DNA from: Dioscorea cayenensis subsp. rotundata
Taxonomy: Eukaryota > Streptophyta > Magnoliopsida > Dioscoreales > Dioscoreaceae
Reading direction: 5' to 3'
Length of the DNA stretch: 64,000 nucleotides
Assembly: GCF_009730915.1 (NCBI RefSeq)
Contig: NC_052486.1
Span: 23,217,589 to 23,281,588, forward strand
The position numbers and the translations under genes are program-made. Under the pieces are notes generated by a model. That model did not search any database, was not told where the DNA came from, and saw nothing but the letters and a program-made list of their open reading frames with translations. Below, in pieces: positions 13,296 through 26,100 of this stretch (positions within the stretch are counted from its first letter, which is position 1; every line of letters starts with the position of its first letter).

Positions 13296-14364
13296 ATGGG
13301 AGAAGTTGCAAAGGACTTAACTTCTGGCACTATTGGAGGGGCAGCACAATTGATTGTCGGTCACCCCTTTGACACTATCAAGGTCAAACTGCAAAGCCAG
13401 CCTGCACCACTGCCTGGGCAACTTCCCAAGTATGCCGGTGCACTCGATGCAGTCAAGCAAACAATTGCAGCAGAAGGCCCAGGGGGCTTATACAAAGGGA
13501 TGGGAGCCCCGCTCGCCACTGTTGCAGCTTTCAATGCCGTTCTTTTTACTGTCCGTGGTCAGATGGAGGCACTGCTGAGGTCCGAACCTGGCGCTGTGCT
13601 CTCAGTGAACCAGCAGATTGTTTGTGGTGCAGGAGCTGGTGTTGCAGTTTCTTTTCTGGCATGCCCAACAGAACTCATAAAATGCAGGTCTGTGACATGC
13701 ATGCTATCAATTATACTTGTTAAGCTTTTAATCCTTTTCAATGGATATATATAGTCTGTATGTTGTTATTTACTTGCTGTCATTATGTGGATTAAGTTTT
13801 CAATCCTTAAACAACAACTCATTTGGTTCATGTTAATTTACTTTTCGGTTTTTGCTTACTCTATGAAACAGGTTACAAGCACAGAGTGCTCTAGCAGGAT
13901 CCGCCTCCTCAACCGGAGCAGTGAAGTATGGAGGGCCAATGGATGTGGCAAAACATGTTCTTAAGGCCGAAGGGGGTTTAAGAGGTTTATACAAAGGCCT
14001 TGTACCGACATTGGCACGAGAAGTCCCAGGAAATGCTGCAATGTTTGGCGTGTATGAAGCCCTGAAGCAATACTTCGCAGGGGGCAAAGACACTTCCGGG
14101 CTAGGAAGGGGTTCTTTGATGACCGCTGGAGGCCTCGCTGGTGCAGCATTTTGGGCTATAGTGTATCCGACTGACGTAGTAAAGAGTGTAATTCAGGTGG
14201 ATGACTATAAGAATCCAAAGTATTCGGGCTCTATTAACGCCTTCAAGAAGATTTTCGCATCTGAAGGCGTCAAAGGCCTTTATAGAGGCTTCGGGCCTGC
14301 AATGGCTCGCAGTATTCCGGCCAATGCTGCTTGTTTCTTGGCTTATGAAGTGACGAAAATCTAG
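13296..14364 (+). CDS. BOU: Mitochondrial carnitine/acylcarnitine carrier-like protein, BOU type
   Basis: Mitochondrial carrier family member closest to Arabidopsis A BOUT DE SOUFFLE, an inner-membrane carrier needed for photorespiration and seedling establishment, with glutamate reported as a likely substrate. Exons 13296-13687 and 13872-14364 give 294 aa, the usual length. Three tandem carrier repeats are visible, each with its signature: GHPFDTIKVKLQ (about residue 22), CPTELIKCRLQ (about 125) and YPTDVVKSVIQ (about 225). The half-signatures GGLYKGMGAP, GLYKGLVPTLAREVPGNA and GLYRGFGPAMARSIPANA follow. I chose the ATG at 13296 because MGEVAKDLTSGTIGGAAQL aligns with the family N-terminus; the in-frame ATG at 13227 would add 23 residues not seen in the family and is probably leader. 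The intron 13688-13871 interrupts the Arg codon after the second signature. No frame damage. Confidence 0.93.
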
Positions 14365-16229
14365 TTTGGGATGATGAGCTCAAACTCACTGTCACTGCAT
14401 TCTGAAATTTCTTGCTCATTTGTGATTCATCATGTAATCTCCTCTCAAAACAGGGGTATCATGACACATTTTGGTTTCATTGTTGTCTTTGTTTTTCCTG
14501 TCATAGCTAGCCATTGAATAATGTTTTATTTTCTTCTTCATCTTGTATTGCAAATTTGTGATAACTAACTGCTAAGATTTATCATTTTCTGCAGGATAAG
14601 AAGTAAAATTTGATATCATCTTCTTTCATTATGTATGCAATTATAAGTTTTGGCAGGGCTATGAATGCAAGATGTTGCTGCTTTTGAGTAGAATCCAGTT
14701 GGCCAACTGACAAAGCCTGCACTGACAGTCTGGGAATTGTGAAGATGTAATTATAAATTTGTTGAAGGGTGTATATGCATAATAATTGGAATGATAATAA
14801 TAAAAAGCACAACAGGGGCTGTTATTATATATATATATATATATGTATGTATTCCATTGCACCCTTGCTCTTTTTTTAGTTAAAGATTGCTGAAAAAGAG
14901 GAGTAATGGAAACATGAAATATACTAAAAAAGGAAATCATATGAATTATATATATATATATATATATATAACTTATGAGTTATTGAGTGTGGACTCCACC
15001 AAATGTCTGTCAATTGGTTCAATCCTTAAACCAAAGCAACTGCATTCATGTATGAACCTTTCCTTTTTCTTTTTCCTTCTTTATATCTATATAACTCAGT
15101 AATTTTTATTCTTTTGATATAAATTTTTTATTTATTCTGTACATTTCTGTTCTGATTAATGCAATGTTGATTTATTTATTTGTTAAAAATATTAATAACT
15201 TGGTTTATTTATATTTTGAAAGTTTATATACATGATTAATTCAAGAAAGTTTTTTTACAGAGTTTTTAGTATTTTGTTTCGGTTTTGAACTAATTTAAAA
15301 TGTGGCTTCTAAGAGTTAGTTCAAAAAAATAGAGACTTAGTTTTTTTAAGATATTAAAAATTTTTTTTATATTTTTAAGGACTATTTTAAAATCTGTGAT
15401 CTCTAAAGAAATTGGTGGGTAAAAAAAATAACACATATGTTCAATGAAAAAAAAAAATTGGTTAATGAAGGGAACTGAAGATTATGAATTAATGAGTTGA
15501 TGCAAAGGATTAAAAAAAACAGATACTAAATGGAGCCAAGTACTTGGAAGACTCCATATCAAAATGAAACATTTCTTTCTTTTTTAAGAAAAAAATGGAA
15601 ACAATTTGAGCTTTTAATGATCCCAAATCTTCGTCCCTTTTTTAATCACTGTGCATTCCAATATTCCTGCATTATGAGATCGAAACAATTACTATTTAAA
15701 TTATTACTCAACATATGATAATAAATATTTTTGGAAATATTTTTTTAATTATTTGTGCACACATGAAAATTATATTGAAAAAAAATTAAAATAAATAATT
15801 TTATTAACAAATTTATATGTCAATGACCTCTTGATCTATTAACATTTGTTTTCTAGTAAAAATTGCTTATTTTGTGGAGAACTCAAATCTTTTGTCTATC
15901 TAATTAGATAAAAAAATTATCTTGTTTATTTTTTTTTATAATATTCCACAAACTAACCCAAAAAAAGAAATCTAACTATTTTTTTATTATTTTCTCAAAC
16001 TAATTAATTCAGCGCAAATTAAAAAAAAAATTAAAAAATTAAAAATGGACAAATCTTGGGCAGAATAATACCGAAATTCAAAATTTCAAAACAAAAGTAA
16101 ACGATGGCTTTTCCGTAATATTGTACGCAAATCAGGGGTAAAATATTTATTCCAAAAAAGACACCGGAAAAAAAGGGTTTAGAAAAGGACCGGTTTGAAG
16201 CTCTTCTTCTTCTTCTCCACGACGGCTCA
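14365..16229. other. AT-rich intergenic region
   Basis: Convergent space between the carrier (+) and the ABA receptor (-). Holds (TA)n microsatellites at 14826-14846 and 14949-14971, and long A and T runs. I see no protein, RNA gene or transposon ends in it. Confidence 0.6.
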
Positions 16230-16869
16230 GCCTCATTTCTCCGCCGGCGCCGCCTCCGCCGCCGCCACCACCGCCGTCTCCGCTACGGAAGCCAGCTTCT
16301 GTAGATTGAGCCTCACAACAGTGTCAGCGAACAATCTCGTATCCTCCTCCGTGTTCCCATCCGGCACATCCACAGCGTACGATTCCAAAACAACGGACCA
16401 GATCTCGCCGGCATCTCCACGGAACTCGGTCACCGTCGTCACTGATCGGTAGTTCCGAAGACGATGCTCTCCGCCAACGATCGAGAAGCCGAAGACGAGG
16501 TTATCATCATCTAGGATATCGAGGCGTTCGGTGCTGGTGCTCGCCGGGAGGCCAGAGATGACGCTGACTTCTCGGAGGCAGCCGACGGTGATCTCATCCG
16601 CCTCGACGGCAACGGAGCAGCTACGGACGAAGTGCTTGTAGACCTGAGGCCGATCGAAGCGACGAAAGCACAGCCCAGACGGCGGAGGCCGGGGAACGAA
16701 CTCGTTGGGTGAGTAGTGAGGAGCAACGCCCAGGGCCTACGCGATACTGATGGTGAGCTTCGATCGTGGGCTTTAGCTGCTCGTACTCCTCCTCCATTAG
16801 GTTTGCCGGAGCTCCGGCAATCTCCATCTCCTCCGATCTCAAGCTCTCTTCTCCGCCACCGCCCTCCAT
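16230..16869 (-). CDS. PYR/PYL/RCAR abscisic acid receptor (one-base frame break)
   Basis: Soluble START-fold ABA receptor that inhibits clade A PP2C phosphatases. It is intronless, as usual for the PYR1/PYL1-3 group, and spans ATG 16869 to TGA 16230. N-terminus MEGGGGEESLRSEEM, then EAHHQYRVGPGRCSSLLTQR, then the ABA-contacting lysine in QVYKHFVRSC, the gate SGLPA, the latch HRL in GGEHRLRNY, and the C-terminal helix DTVVRLNLQKLA, followed by an Ala-rich tail. PYL1/PYL2-like residues place it in the dimeric subfamily. The frame is interrupted once: after SAVWAV there is one base too many in a run of three A on the plus strand (16665-16667), and without it the expected RRFDRPQ follows directly. 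Nothing else is damaged. The conserved frame corresponds to about 212 aa. Either an assembly error or a very young null allele. Confidence 0.85.
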
Positions 16870-18499
16870 TGCTCTCTCTCTCTCTCTCTGAGATCGGGAA
16901 TTGGTTTTTTTGTTTTCATTTTATAAAGAAAACGTTTTCTCAGGAGGGTTGGAATTTGAGATTTGGAATCATTGGAGGGGTGGAAATTGCAAAACGGGGC
17001 GGAGATTGGGACACGTGTCAGTCGGATGGCTTCGCTAAGGGCGATGGTCGGCTTCGAGCCGACAGGGATTCACTCTACTCAGCTGAGCCAAATAAATAAA
17101 TTAATTAAAGAAATATATTTTTTTTTTGCATGTCAGCCCCGCTTTTAATTTTTATTTACTTTTTTTAAACTCTCAGAACTGTTCTATCATGTAAATTTAC
17201 TTTTCAATAAAATGAATAAAATAAATATACTTAAATAAATAATTTGAAACTCCAAAATTAGTTTATGAAGAATACGAAAGGTTAATTATGCTATTTTAAT
17301 GTTTAAAAAAATTGGTCAATGCTTTAGTCATGGAGGAATGATGTAATACATTTGCTTTGAATACTAAATAAATGTTGCTTCAATTAGTCAAATATCCTTT
17401 TAAAATGGAAGATATATGATTTAATTTATTATTATTATTATTATTATTATTTTGAATAAATAATGTTATATAAAAATTAGTTTTTTATGAAATAAAAAAT
17501 AAAAAGAAAATGTAATAGTGATGAGGAGCTGATGTGGAGCATGACATGCATGGAAAGCAACAGAATGCGGCTCCACTGATAACTATGGTTAATTGTGAAA
17601 GGACCAAAATATCCTTCATCTAATTAAGAGCTCATCAACAAATAAGAAGCTCATTAATAAAATAAAACCATTGATTATCTAAAGTTAATCAACTTTTAAG
17701 CTTTGTTTCTTTGCATTCATTTGTTAATTGTTATGGAAGTCCAATTAGATGGAATCTTGTTTCTCTTATCACTAATTGGGCACACAAACAGAGCACTAAT
17801 CACTTGTGTTTATTTAAATCAAGATATCATTCCACTCAATTCCACAATATTAAAATGAAAAAATGAGTACAACTTTAGGGAAATATGCCATATATTTTAT
17901 TGATTGTTCCTCCATGCTAATTATTTTTTTAACATTAAAAAATGTGAGAATATCTTCAACTTGACAATTAAGAATAATATATCAACGCTTTAGAATTACA
18001 ACTTTTTTTTAGTGTCATCAAATCCCCTAAAGAAAGGACAAGAAGCATGCGTGTATCCATTGTTTTACGTACATGATATTTCCATTAATATTATCAAACA
18101 TTTCTGTTTTGAGATAATGCGCATATTGCGTGTATATATATATTTATAAAATTAAAATTCTTATTACATCAATGAAAACAGTTAATTTTTTGGATTTAGG
18201 AATATTCCTTCTTTTTATACATAATAATAATTTTTTTTTTTCTATTTTTTATTTAAACTTTAGATCAAAAGAGTACTAATGAAATGAAAATGCATGTTCG
18301 GTTGTGAATTAGAAGTGTTAAAATTGCATGATGACATTTTACAGATAATGGTTACAAGAATATAAAAAATTGATAAAAATATGAAAATGGTTAAATAAGC
18401 TTATCCACTTCCATAAATTACATAGAACTTTGGTTTAATTAATACAATCTTAAATTTATATATATATATGCATGATAGAATATTTAAATAAAAAACTAT

Positions 18500-18567
<68 letters not shown>

Positions 18568-19087
18568 ATAGAGTCATATTTCTTCGGGGTATATTAGTAT
18601 ATGAAATTACAAATATATCATCCCAAATATTATCCTTTAATTTATATTGAGATTGCTATACATAAATATTTAAATAACTTTAAAGTTATATATATTTGTT
18701 ATTGATGTGATTTTATTATATTTTCAGTTATAATCATTTAAAAAAATAATAAATTTATACTTTATAAGTAATATTTAATATTTATAATAAATTTAATAAT
18801 ACAGGATATTTTATAAACATAATAAAAAAACGTTTTTTAAATTTTAATTATTATTTTTCAATTAAAAAAAGCTCTATTTTCATATATATTTTATTCACCA
18901 AACGATACGTTTTGAATTTTCTTCTCTTTTTTTATTATTAATAATAATAAATAAAAAAAATTTGGGTATTGCGACTGTTTTGTTTTTTTCTGTAGATCAC
19001 GCGCGGCGCACGTGCCTCAAGCGTTTGATATCGAGAAGGCTCTCGAGGGTTTTCTCCAAAACCCTCGCTAACCCTCGCCGGCTTCCG
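16870..19087. other. Divergent intergenic region between PYL (-) and RIN13-like (+)
   Basis: A (CT)n tract at 16872-16891 lies immediately upstream of the PYL ATG and is likely in its leader. Beyond 17100 the sequence is very AT-rich, with (TTA)n at 17428-17451 and an (AT)n tract of about 60 bp at 18502-18563. No gene or transposon ends recognised. A tRNA-like half (D-arm and T-arm motifs) near 17035-17092 is discussed under rejected items. Confidence 0.55.
18502..18563. repeat. (AT)n microsatellite
   Basis: About 31 uninterrupted AT units, the longest simple repeat of this type in the window. Likely polymorphic and self-complementary. Similar shorter TA tracts occur at 10676-10694, 33775-33796, 35381-35400, 53470-53491, 54485-54503, 55349-55368, 60649-60664 and 61002-61027. 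Confidence 0.9.
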
Positions 19088-22071
19088 ATGGCCAGAGACG
19101 GCAAGCCACCGCCTGTGATTGCGGTCCTCTCCTCCGACGAAGAAGAGGATTATCATCGTCGTCATGTGAAAAGGGAAGGTGAAAGGCGGACGAGAAGGGA
19201 GAAATGGCGGATGTTCTCGGGTGTGGAGGTGAAGACTGCGGAGGAGAAGCTCGGTGACGATGATGATTGCTGCATCCTTGGGTGTAATCTCAGTTATGCG
19301 TTGATGAAGATGAATCCCTTGCATGAAGAGAAAGATGACGATGTCTCCATTGTCTTCGAACGAGGCCAGGTAAAGGTTTTTCTTTTTTTCTTCTATAGGG
19401 TTTCTTATTGATGATGTTTGGTTTAATTCAAAACTAGATTGAATTTTCAGACAATTTTTCAACTAGATTCAAATTAACGAAGAAAATAGATTTTAAGAAC
19501 TCAAGCACGACTTGATTTTGCATAGAAGATGATCATAGCTTATGGTTAGGGTTAGGATTTTAGAATTACAAATTTGATTGAGAGATTAACAAAGAGATGA
19601 GAGTTGTCGTTGGAGAAGAGAAAAAAAAGTCGTTTTTGTGATTAAGTTGCATTAGAATGTCATGAAATGAAAATGGATTTGGCTTTATGGAAGAATGCTT
19701 AAATTTGTCTAATTAGAGCATCATGTTCAGAAGTTCATAGATTGCGGATTTGATCGACAAACAGTGTTATTAAAAGCAAGAAAGGCGTTCGTCTAGGTGC
19801 GTAGACGAGGCGAGGCAAGGCTCTAGCGCCTCAACACCCCCGGGCAAGGCACCTCCAATGAGGCTAGCCCAGGACCCCTTTTGTCCAGATGCTAGGCATA
19901 AAAAAGGCTGTTTTTTTTCTTCTTGCTATCGGCTCTATATTTAATGCTTTCAATTAGTGTTAATTGGGATTTTAAAAAGGCACACTTATTAACAAAGAAG
20001 AAAATAAATTTAAGAGAAAAACTAGGTGATTTTTAAAAAAAGGCACATTTACTTATAAAGAAAAGAAATAAGTTTAGGGAAGAAAAACTAGGTGATTTTA
20101 AAAACAAAAGGCATATGTACTAATAAAGAAAGAAATAAATTTAAAAGAGCAAGAACTAGGTGATTTTAAAAAGACATACTTACTAATAAAGAATGAAATA
20201 AATTAAGGGGAGTAAAACTAGGTGATTTAAGTGTATAGTTGCTTTTTTAAAAAAAAAATAATGAGTGAATTAAATGATTAACTAATTAATTAGAGAAAAT
20301 TGAAAAGACAGTAAAAGTAGCACTCTAAAACTACTGATGGAGTTGAAGCTATGGCTTAGATGATGAGGATGATGATATTGAAAAATTAGATGACTTTGAA
20401 GATAAAGTTTGCACTCTAAAAACTTGAGTAGTTTTAGAAGTCTTAATAGTGTTTTTCTTGACAAATGTTTTATGTTGATAGCTGTTTGTTTGTTTTGCTT
20501 TGTGCTTGGTGTTTTCCATGTCTTGTTCTCTCATAAAAAAGACGAGCAAGGAAGTAGAAAGCTCAATTGATGAATGATGATATTGATGCATCAGATATGA
20601 CTATACTTTATCATGTTATTTGGTTTTTGGGTTTTTAGTGTTGCAAGAATTAATTTTGAGTGTTAAGCTTCATTCTGAATTTGTCCAGTCTGCTGCTTTT
20701 TTTAAAAATCCTTTTTTGGCATTCTGTTCAATTTCTTTTTTTTTTAACTGAAATGATTAAGTACCTTGCAAAATATGTTTGTAGGTAGCTTGCAAGGATT
20801 TCCCTCACTCACGGCATTTATGTGTGAAATATCCCTTCAGCAAGACATCCCATGAGAGCTACTGCAAACAGGTATGGTTTCTCATCTGTTGTTTTTTTTT
20901 CAGTGTTGGTATATCAGATTGATGTTGAAGACCATTAATGTATTGTTTCATATATGTGTATCCTTTTCTGCGTCAGATTGTAGCTAAAATTTCATTAAAA
21001 ATTTCCAGGTGGTAACTTGTAAGTGGTAGTAACTTGTAAGAGGAGATGGTGAGAAAAGGAGAGAAGCCATTTCTTATTCTAATTATAGTTAAAATGAGTC
21101 CATTTTAGAGATTTTTTTTAGATCACCAAAAAAAATAGTTGTGCAAACAAAAACCATAAAGATTGGTTATTACTCAACACTTATGTCTTGGTATTTGCTT
21201 GCTCAACTACACCTTAGTTTATTCAGATCATATTGTTTATATAGCTCAATGCTGAAATTGTTGTCTATTAGAAGTTTAGAGCTTTACAATTTTTCTTGAG
21301 ATAACCTCTTACAATGTTTGACCATTTTTATCAAGTATATTTTGAGTATTTTAAATGCTGCTCATAATTTTACGGATTTTTGTACCCACTCATACCATTC
21401 GGTTTTTGGTGTAAGTGGAAATTTTGATCTTTCACCTCTCCTTTTCTCAGTCATAGTAAATGGGTGACTCCTAATTTAATCATTAGAATGTCCTTTCACT
21501 GATGCTTTTTAACATTGATGTGCAATGGCAATTTTTTTCATTTGTCAAAGAGACAGGAGGTAAGTTTCTGATATTTGACAAACTATGGGTTGATTAAATT
21601 TCGAGGTTCAATCGATTCGACAGTAAATGTTCTGTCTTGTAGAAACACACAGATCATTTTGTTGCCAACCTGCACTTAAAATGGACAATTTAGAGGCATG
21701 CAACTTTGCGGTTTTAGCGGTGATGCAGGTAGAGAGATTCATTACTGTAGATATATAGTAGAAGACTCTTTGATGACAGATATTTGTATCTCGCATAAAT
21801 TATTATCCAAATGTTTTACTATTTTGTCTCTTTGAAGTGAAGGAATAGAAATTGGATTCTTTCTCATACCCAATAATTATGTAAAACTCCATAGTTTTTA
21901 TATGCTTGAGAATTTTCGATTCTGATTGCGAGTTTTTGTTAACTGGTGCAGTGCTATTGCTACGTCTGTGATGCTACGGCTCCCTGCAAAAACTGGACTG
22001 GATTGTTAGGACATTGTCATGCATCAGATACAGGCAGTAGATGGCAGGATTTGAGAAAATCTAGACCCTAA
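19088..22071 (+). CDS. RPM1-interacting protein 13 (RIN13)-like small protein
   Basis: Three exons (19088-19369, 20785-20871, 21952-22071) give 162 aa with consistent phases. The N-terminus MARDGKPPPVIAVLSSDEEED is acidic and charged, and the middle contains DDDVSIVFERGQ. The C-terminal half has a compact Cys/His module: CKDFPHSRHLCVKYPF, then CYCYVCDATAPC, then GHCHAS. Spacing of these Cys and His residues suggests zinc binding. The module matches what I know of plant RIN13-like proteins; Arabidopsis RIN13 interacts with the NLR RPM1 and affects cell death. The biochemical role is unknown, and the homology is recalled rather than searched. An upstream in-frame ATG at 18962 is considered leader. 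Intron 1 (19370-20784) carries a 65-bp-period minisatellite and a G+C-rich island; intron 2 (20872-21951) has nothing recognisable. Confidence 0.65.
19973..20229. repeat. Minisatellite, about 65-bp period, four copies
   Basis: Four degenerate copies each end in ACTAGGTGATTT (about 20025, 20090, 20157 and 20218) and contain a GGCACAC/ACATAC-type block followed by TAATAAAGAAAGAAATAAA. Unit length varies from 62 to 67 bp. It lies in intron 1 of the RIN13-like gene and is purine-rich on the plus strand. Confidence 0.75.
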
Positions 22072-23122
22072 ATTACCATGGTGAAGATATCTGTATGGGA
22101 AGTTTTTGAGATTTTATTAGTGGTGGTAAGTGTAGATTTTAGAACGGCCGAAAATTTCAGATGAGTGCAGGAAGTCTCGAGTCTTTTACTTATTACACTT
22201 CTTTACTAGTTTCAGGAAATGTTTTGGTTTTCGTATTTCTATTTCAATATAAGTTAAATCTAAATTTCAATATGTATACATATATACATATGAGTATCAA
22301 TCATCTAGAGATGTCCCACAACATTCATCATCCAACGATTGTTGTTTTATTATAAATATAAGTTAAATCTAAATTTCAATATGTATACATATATATACAT
22401 ATGAGTATCAATCATCTAGGTGATTTAACGGTTGCTATAGGGACGTCTTTAGATTTATTTTTTTTTTATGTTTTAAAATATATTGTCTTTATATATAAAG
22501 GGTGGTTTATGAGCAGTTTTTTTTAATAAATTTTTTTTTTCACGAAGTACATGCATACCATGCACGAGAAGTGAAATTACTTGCCACTCCCTCCGCTTTT
22601 CTGAAATGTCATGTAATTCATTAAAATTTATTTCATTTGTTATCCCTTGGGCTAAGACTCATGCCTCATGCCCTCGAGGATGGAAATACAGCCGAAATAT
22701 TTAAAAACTATTAAAGAGGGAAAATCTGTGGGAAAAAAATATTTTTTGAGTTTTTTTAATATTATATAAGTTACTAAAAAAAAAGTAAAATTAATGGTTT
22801 TTTTCATCTATTATTAATATTTAATTTGGTGTTCATTTCTGGAGATAACATGAGACACATGTTCGTTTGGGAGAGAACATGAGACCCTCGTATGCACATT
22901 TACTCTATATTGTAAAAATAATAATAAAAATGGGCAGGAAAGTAAATACAAATTAATTAAGGTGCTATAAAGAAAAGTATTCTCGTAAATAAAGGTTCTG
23001 TTTACCAAATTTTTATAATTTTTAGGGGTTAATAAGAAAAAAATCCTTATATGTTTTTGGGGTCATCCTTTCCGAGGCTTTTCTCCGCTGGTGCTTCTCC
23101 TTCCCTCCATCCCTCTTCCGCC
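22072..23122. other. Intergenic region with a direct repeat
   Basis: Contains the 3' flank of the RIN13-like gene, the paired repeat described separately, and the T-rich 5' flank of PIGW. No gene seen. Confidence 0.5.
22246..22419. repeat. Direct repeat, about 64 bp, two copies
   Basis: Copies 22246-22308 and 22355-22419 both run from AATATAAGTTAAATCTAAAT to GAGTATCAATCATCTAG, differing essentially by one TA unit in the (TA) stretch. A 46-bp spacer separates them. High identity suggests a recent duplication. Confidence 0.85.
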
Positions 23123-26100
23123 ATGGATCTCATCGCGAAGCCTTTGAATCCCAACAAACACCTCAAAGAAGAGTACCATCTCTATTTTGATCTCGTTCTC
23201 TGCTGTAGATTCAGTTCTTTTGCTTCTTTTTCATATGATTTTTACCAGGTTTGTCAGCAATCTCACCGGCTCTTCGATGCTCGAGATCGCCGCCCTCTCC
23301 ACCATCGTTCCCGTAATTCAATCACCTAATTTGTTCATTTTTGCAATTTTTGGATCATCTTTTACTGTTTACAAGCATTTCTCGACTTGTTCTTTGGATT
23401 ATTGTTCAGGCTTTGGTTGTTATCCGGCAATGGAGCAGCTTCGGGCATGCCGAAAGTAAAAGTAATTTTCATTTTTTTAATGAGATTAAGAATTGTTTCA
23501 AGTGATTGGAAATGACTCTACTTGTTTCTTTCTGTTAATTGTAGATTGGAGAAGCTCTTTAACTACTGTCACTATGGATTTCATCTGTGTTGTTCTGCCT
23601 GTTCTGCTTATATTCACTGTAGGTGCATTGCTGTTTGAAATTTATGCTTGTTCATTCAACGTTCAAAAAGTTTATAACTTTGATCTTTTGTGGCAGGTTC
23701 TTGCTGACTGGGTTTATATCTTTGCACTTCTGTTGTTGGTTTTATTGCTTATCTGCATTTTATCAAGAAGGTATTTTGTTCTTAACTAATTGTTTTATTT
23801 ATATTGAATGAGATCATTTTAGATACTGTAGTTCATAAAGAACTCTGCTGTTTTGCAGTATTTAAAACTTCATGCTTGGGTACAGGTCTTCTGCTTCTCA
23901 TTTTAAAGGAAGGATCACAATTTTTGTCCTCTATTAGAGCTACCATTCTCTCATACCGAGTTTCAGTGGTATTTATAGTTGTCGCATGTGCATAGCTTGT
24001 AATTATTTTTTCATCTGAGTTAATGTTGTTTTCTCATAATGAAGGATGGTTCTTATTATAAAATAGGTGGTTGTGACCTGCCTTTGCATATTGGCTGTTG
24101 ACTTCAGAATTTTTCCTCGGCGATATGCTAAGACAGAAACCTATGGTACTGGTCTGGTAAGTACTTCTCATTAGTCATCTATGTTCGTAGGTCTCTTTTT
24201 ATGTACAAAACTAGGTGATCTCATCCTGCTGGCAATAGATCCCAAGTAAAATAAACTAAAGAAAGTAAATAGGATCAGTCGTCCTAGTTGAAGAGCTTCA
24301 TGATATCATTCTATTGCCTTTGCTCTCATTTTAATATTTCACTGAATTGTTGGTGTCAGGTCTTATGCAAAACGCATCAAATGTGATGTATCTTATGAAT
24401 GAATATATGTGTTTTAACAGATGGATCTCGGGGTGGGCTCATTTGTTGTGGCTAATGCATTGGTTTCCAGACAAGCACGTTTTGCCCAGCCAGTGTGAGA
24501 TATGCCTTTCATTCATTTGATTTTAATAGTACAAAACAATTCTTTGCTGAAAATGGTCTTACAGATAAAAGATAAAAACTTCTGATCTTGATTGTGGTAA
24601 TTAATGAATTTCAAAACTGAAAATAGAAATGTGATCTGCTATGCATAGGCAATGTAATCTTTTATTGTGAACAATCTTTTGATTGACTCCCTGATGCCTG
24701 CATAGCCTGCACCATTGTACTAATATTCATGCATTTCAACCTTCCCCCCTTCAGAAGTTTGAAGTCTGCTTTTCGGTCTGTAATTCCACTTGTAGTCCTT
24801 GGTTTTGGCCGGCTCATTTTCACAAAGGGTGCAGATTATCAGGTGTGGCTCTTTCCTTTGTTTTACGTGATGATTCTACAACTGTAAGCACATGAATGTA
24901 AATTCTGAGCAAGTGACTTGCAATATCTGTAGAAGAGGATATCTGGTTGCCATCACCCCCTGCTTGTCAAATGTCTATCAGTACATCTATATGTACATAG
25001 AGGTATGCATATGCACATAGATATATGCATATGCACATTCTAGGCAAGAGTCCCTCAGCTTGACAAACTCTATTTAATCATACTGAAGTTTTCTGCACTG
25101 AAGTTTTTGTTTATCTCTTGCATTTTCAACTGTCTATCAATAATCCATATGCACAGTTTAGGCAAGAGTCCCTCAGCTTGACAAACTCCATTTAGCCATA
25201 CTGAAGTTTTTGCTTGTCATATGTCTATCAGTACATTTATATGTACATAGATATATGCATATGCACATTCTCGGCAAGAGTCTCTCAGCTTGACAAACTC
25301 CATTTAATCATATTGAAGTTTTCTGCACTGAAGTTTTATTTGTCTCTTGCATTTTCAACTGTCTATCAATAATCCATATTCACATTTTAGGCAAGAGTCC
25401 CATAGATTGACAAACTCCATTTAGCCATACTGGAGTTTTCTGCACCGAGTTTTTATTTGCCTCTTTCTTCTTATGAATCTCTTTTTTGTGCATCTTTTTC
25501 TTATCAATGGTTGTAGGTCCATGTGGGAGAATATGGTGTTCATTGGAATTTCTTTTTTACTCTTGCTGGAGTGGTTATGTTAGCATCCATGATTAATATC
25601 CATCCTAAATATTGTGGAATGTTTGGGTTGCTGATACTCGGAGGTAAGTATTCAATTAATGCTTTTAAGGATGTTGTTCAATAACCTAAAGTTGTCATTT
25701 TATTATTGTATTAATCTATTTTTTGTCCAATTTCAGGGTATCAAACATGCTTGAGAAGTGGCTTAAGTGTGTATCTGCTTTCCAATGAAAGGGCCTTGGA
25801 TTATATTAGCCAGAACAAAGAAGGGATTTTTAGTATATTTGGTGAGTATCCTTCTAGAAACATTTTTCATGTTATTGCTTCTTCTAAATGTCTGACCTCA
25901 CACTCACAGTAGAAGGAAAAGTTATGTTGATGAGACTATAGCCCAGCGCAACTCAGTGCCTAGTCCTTCTGTATTTCAATGTTGAAATGCCAAGGGAGCT
26001 ACCTAGATTGTTTATATTATGCTCTACTAGCAACCGCTAAAATAAAAGATGAACTTGTTAATTTCAGTATTCCCTTATTCAATTCTACCGTAGTGGCCCA

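Noticed and set aside
17035-17092. tRNA-like sequence on the minus strand
   Set aside because: GGCTCAGCTGAGTAGAG resembles a D-arm and GTCGGCTCGAAGCCGAC a T-arm, but there is no room for an anticodon arm and the acceptor ends do not pair. At most a tRNA relic.
19775-19925. G+C-rich island with aggcgaggcaagg motifs in the RIN13-like intron
   Set aside because: Reminiscent of degraded hAT-type MITEs seen in plants, but neither matching ends nor a target duplication could be defined.
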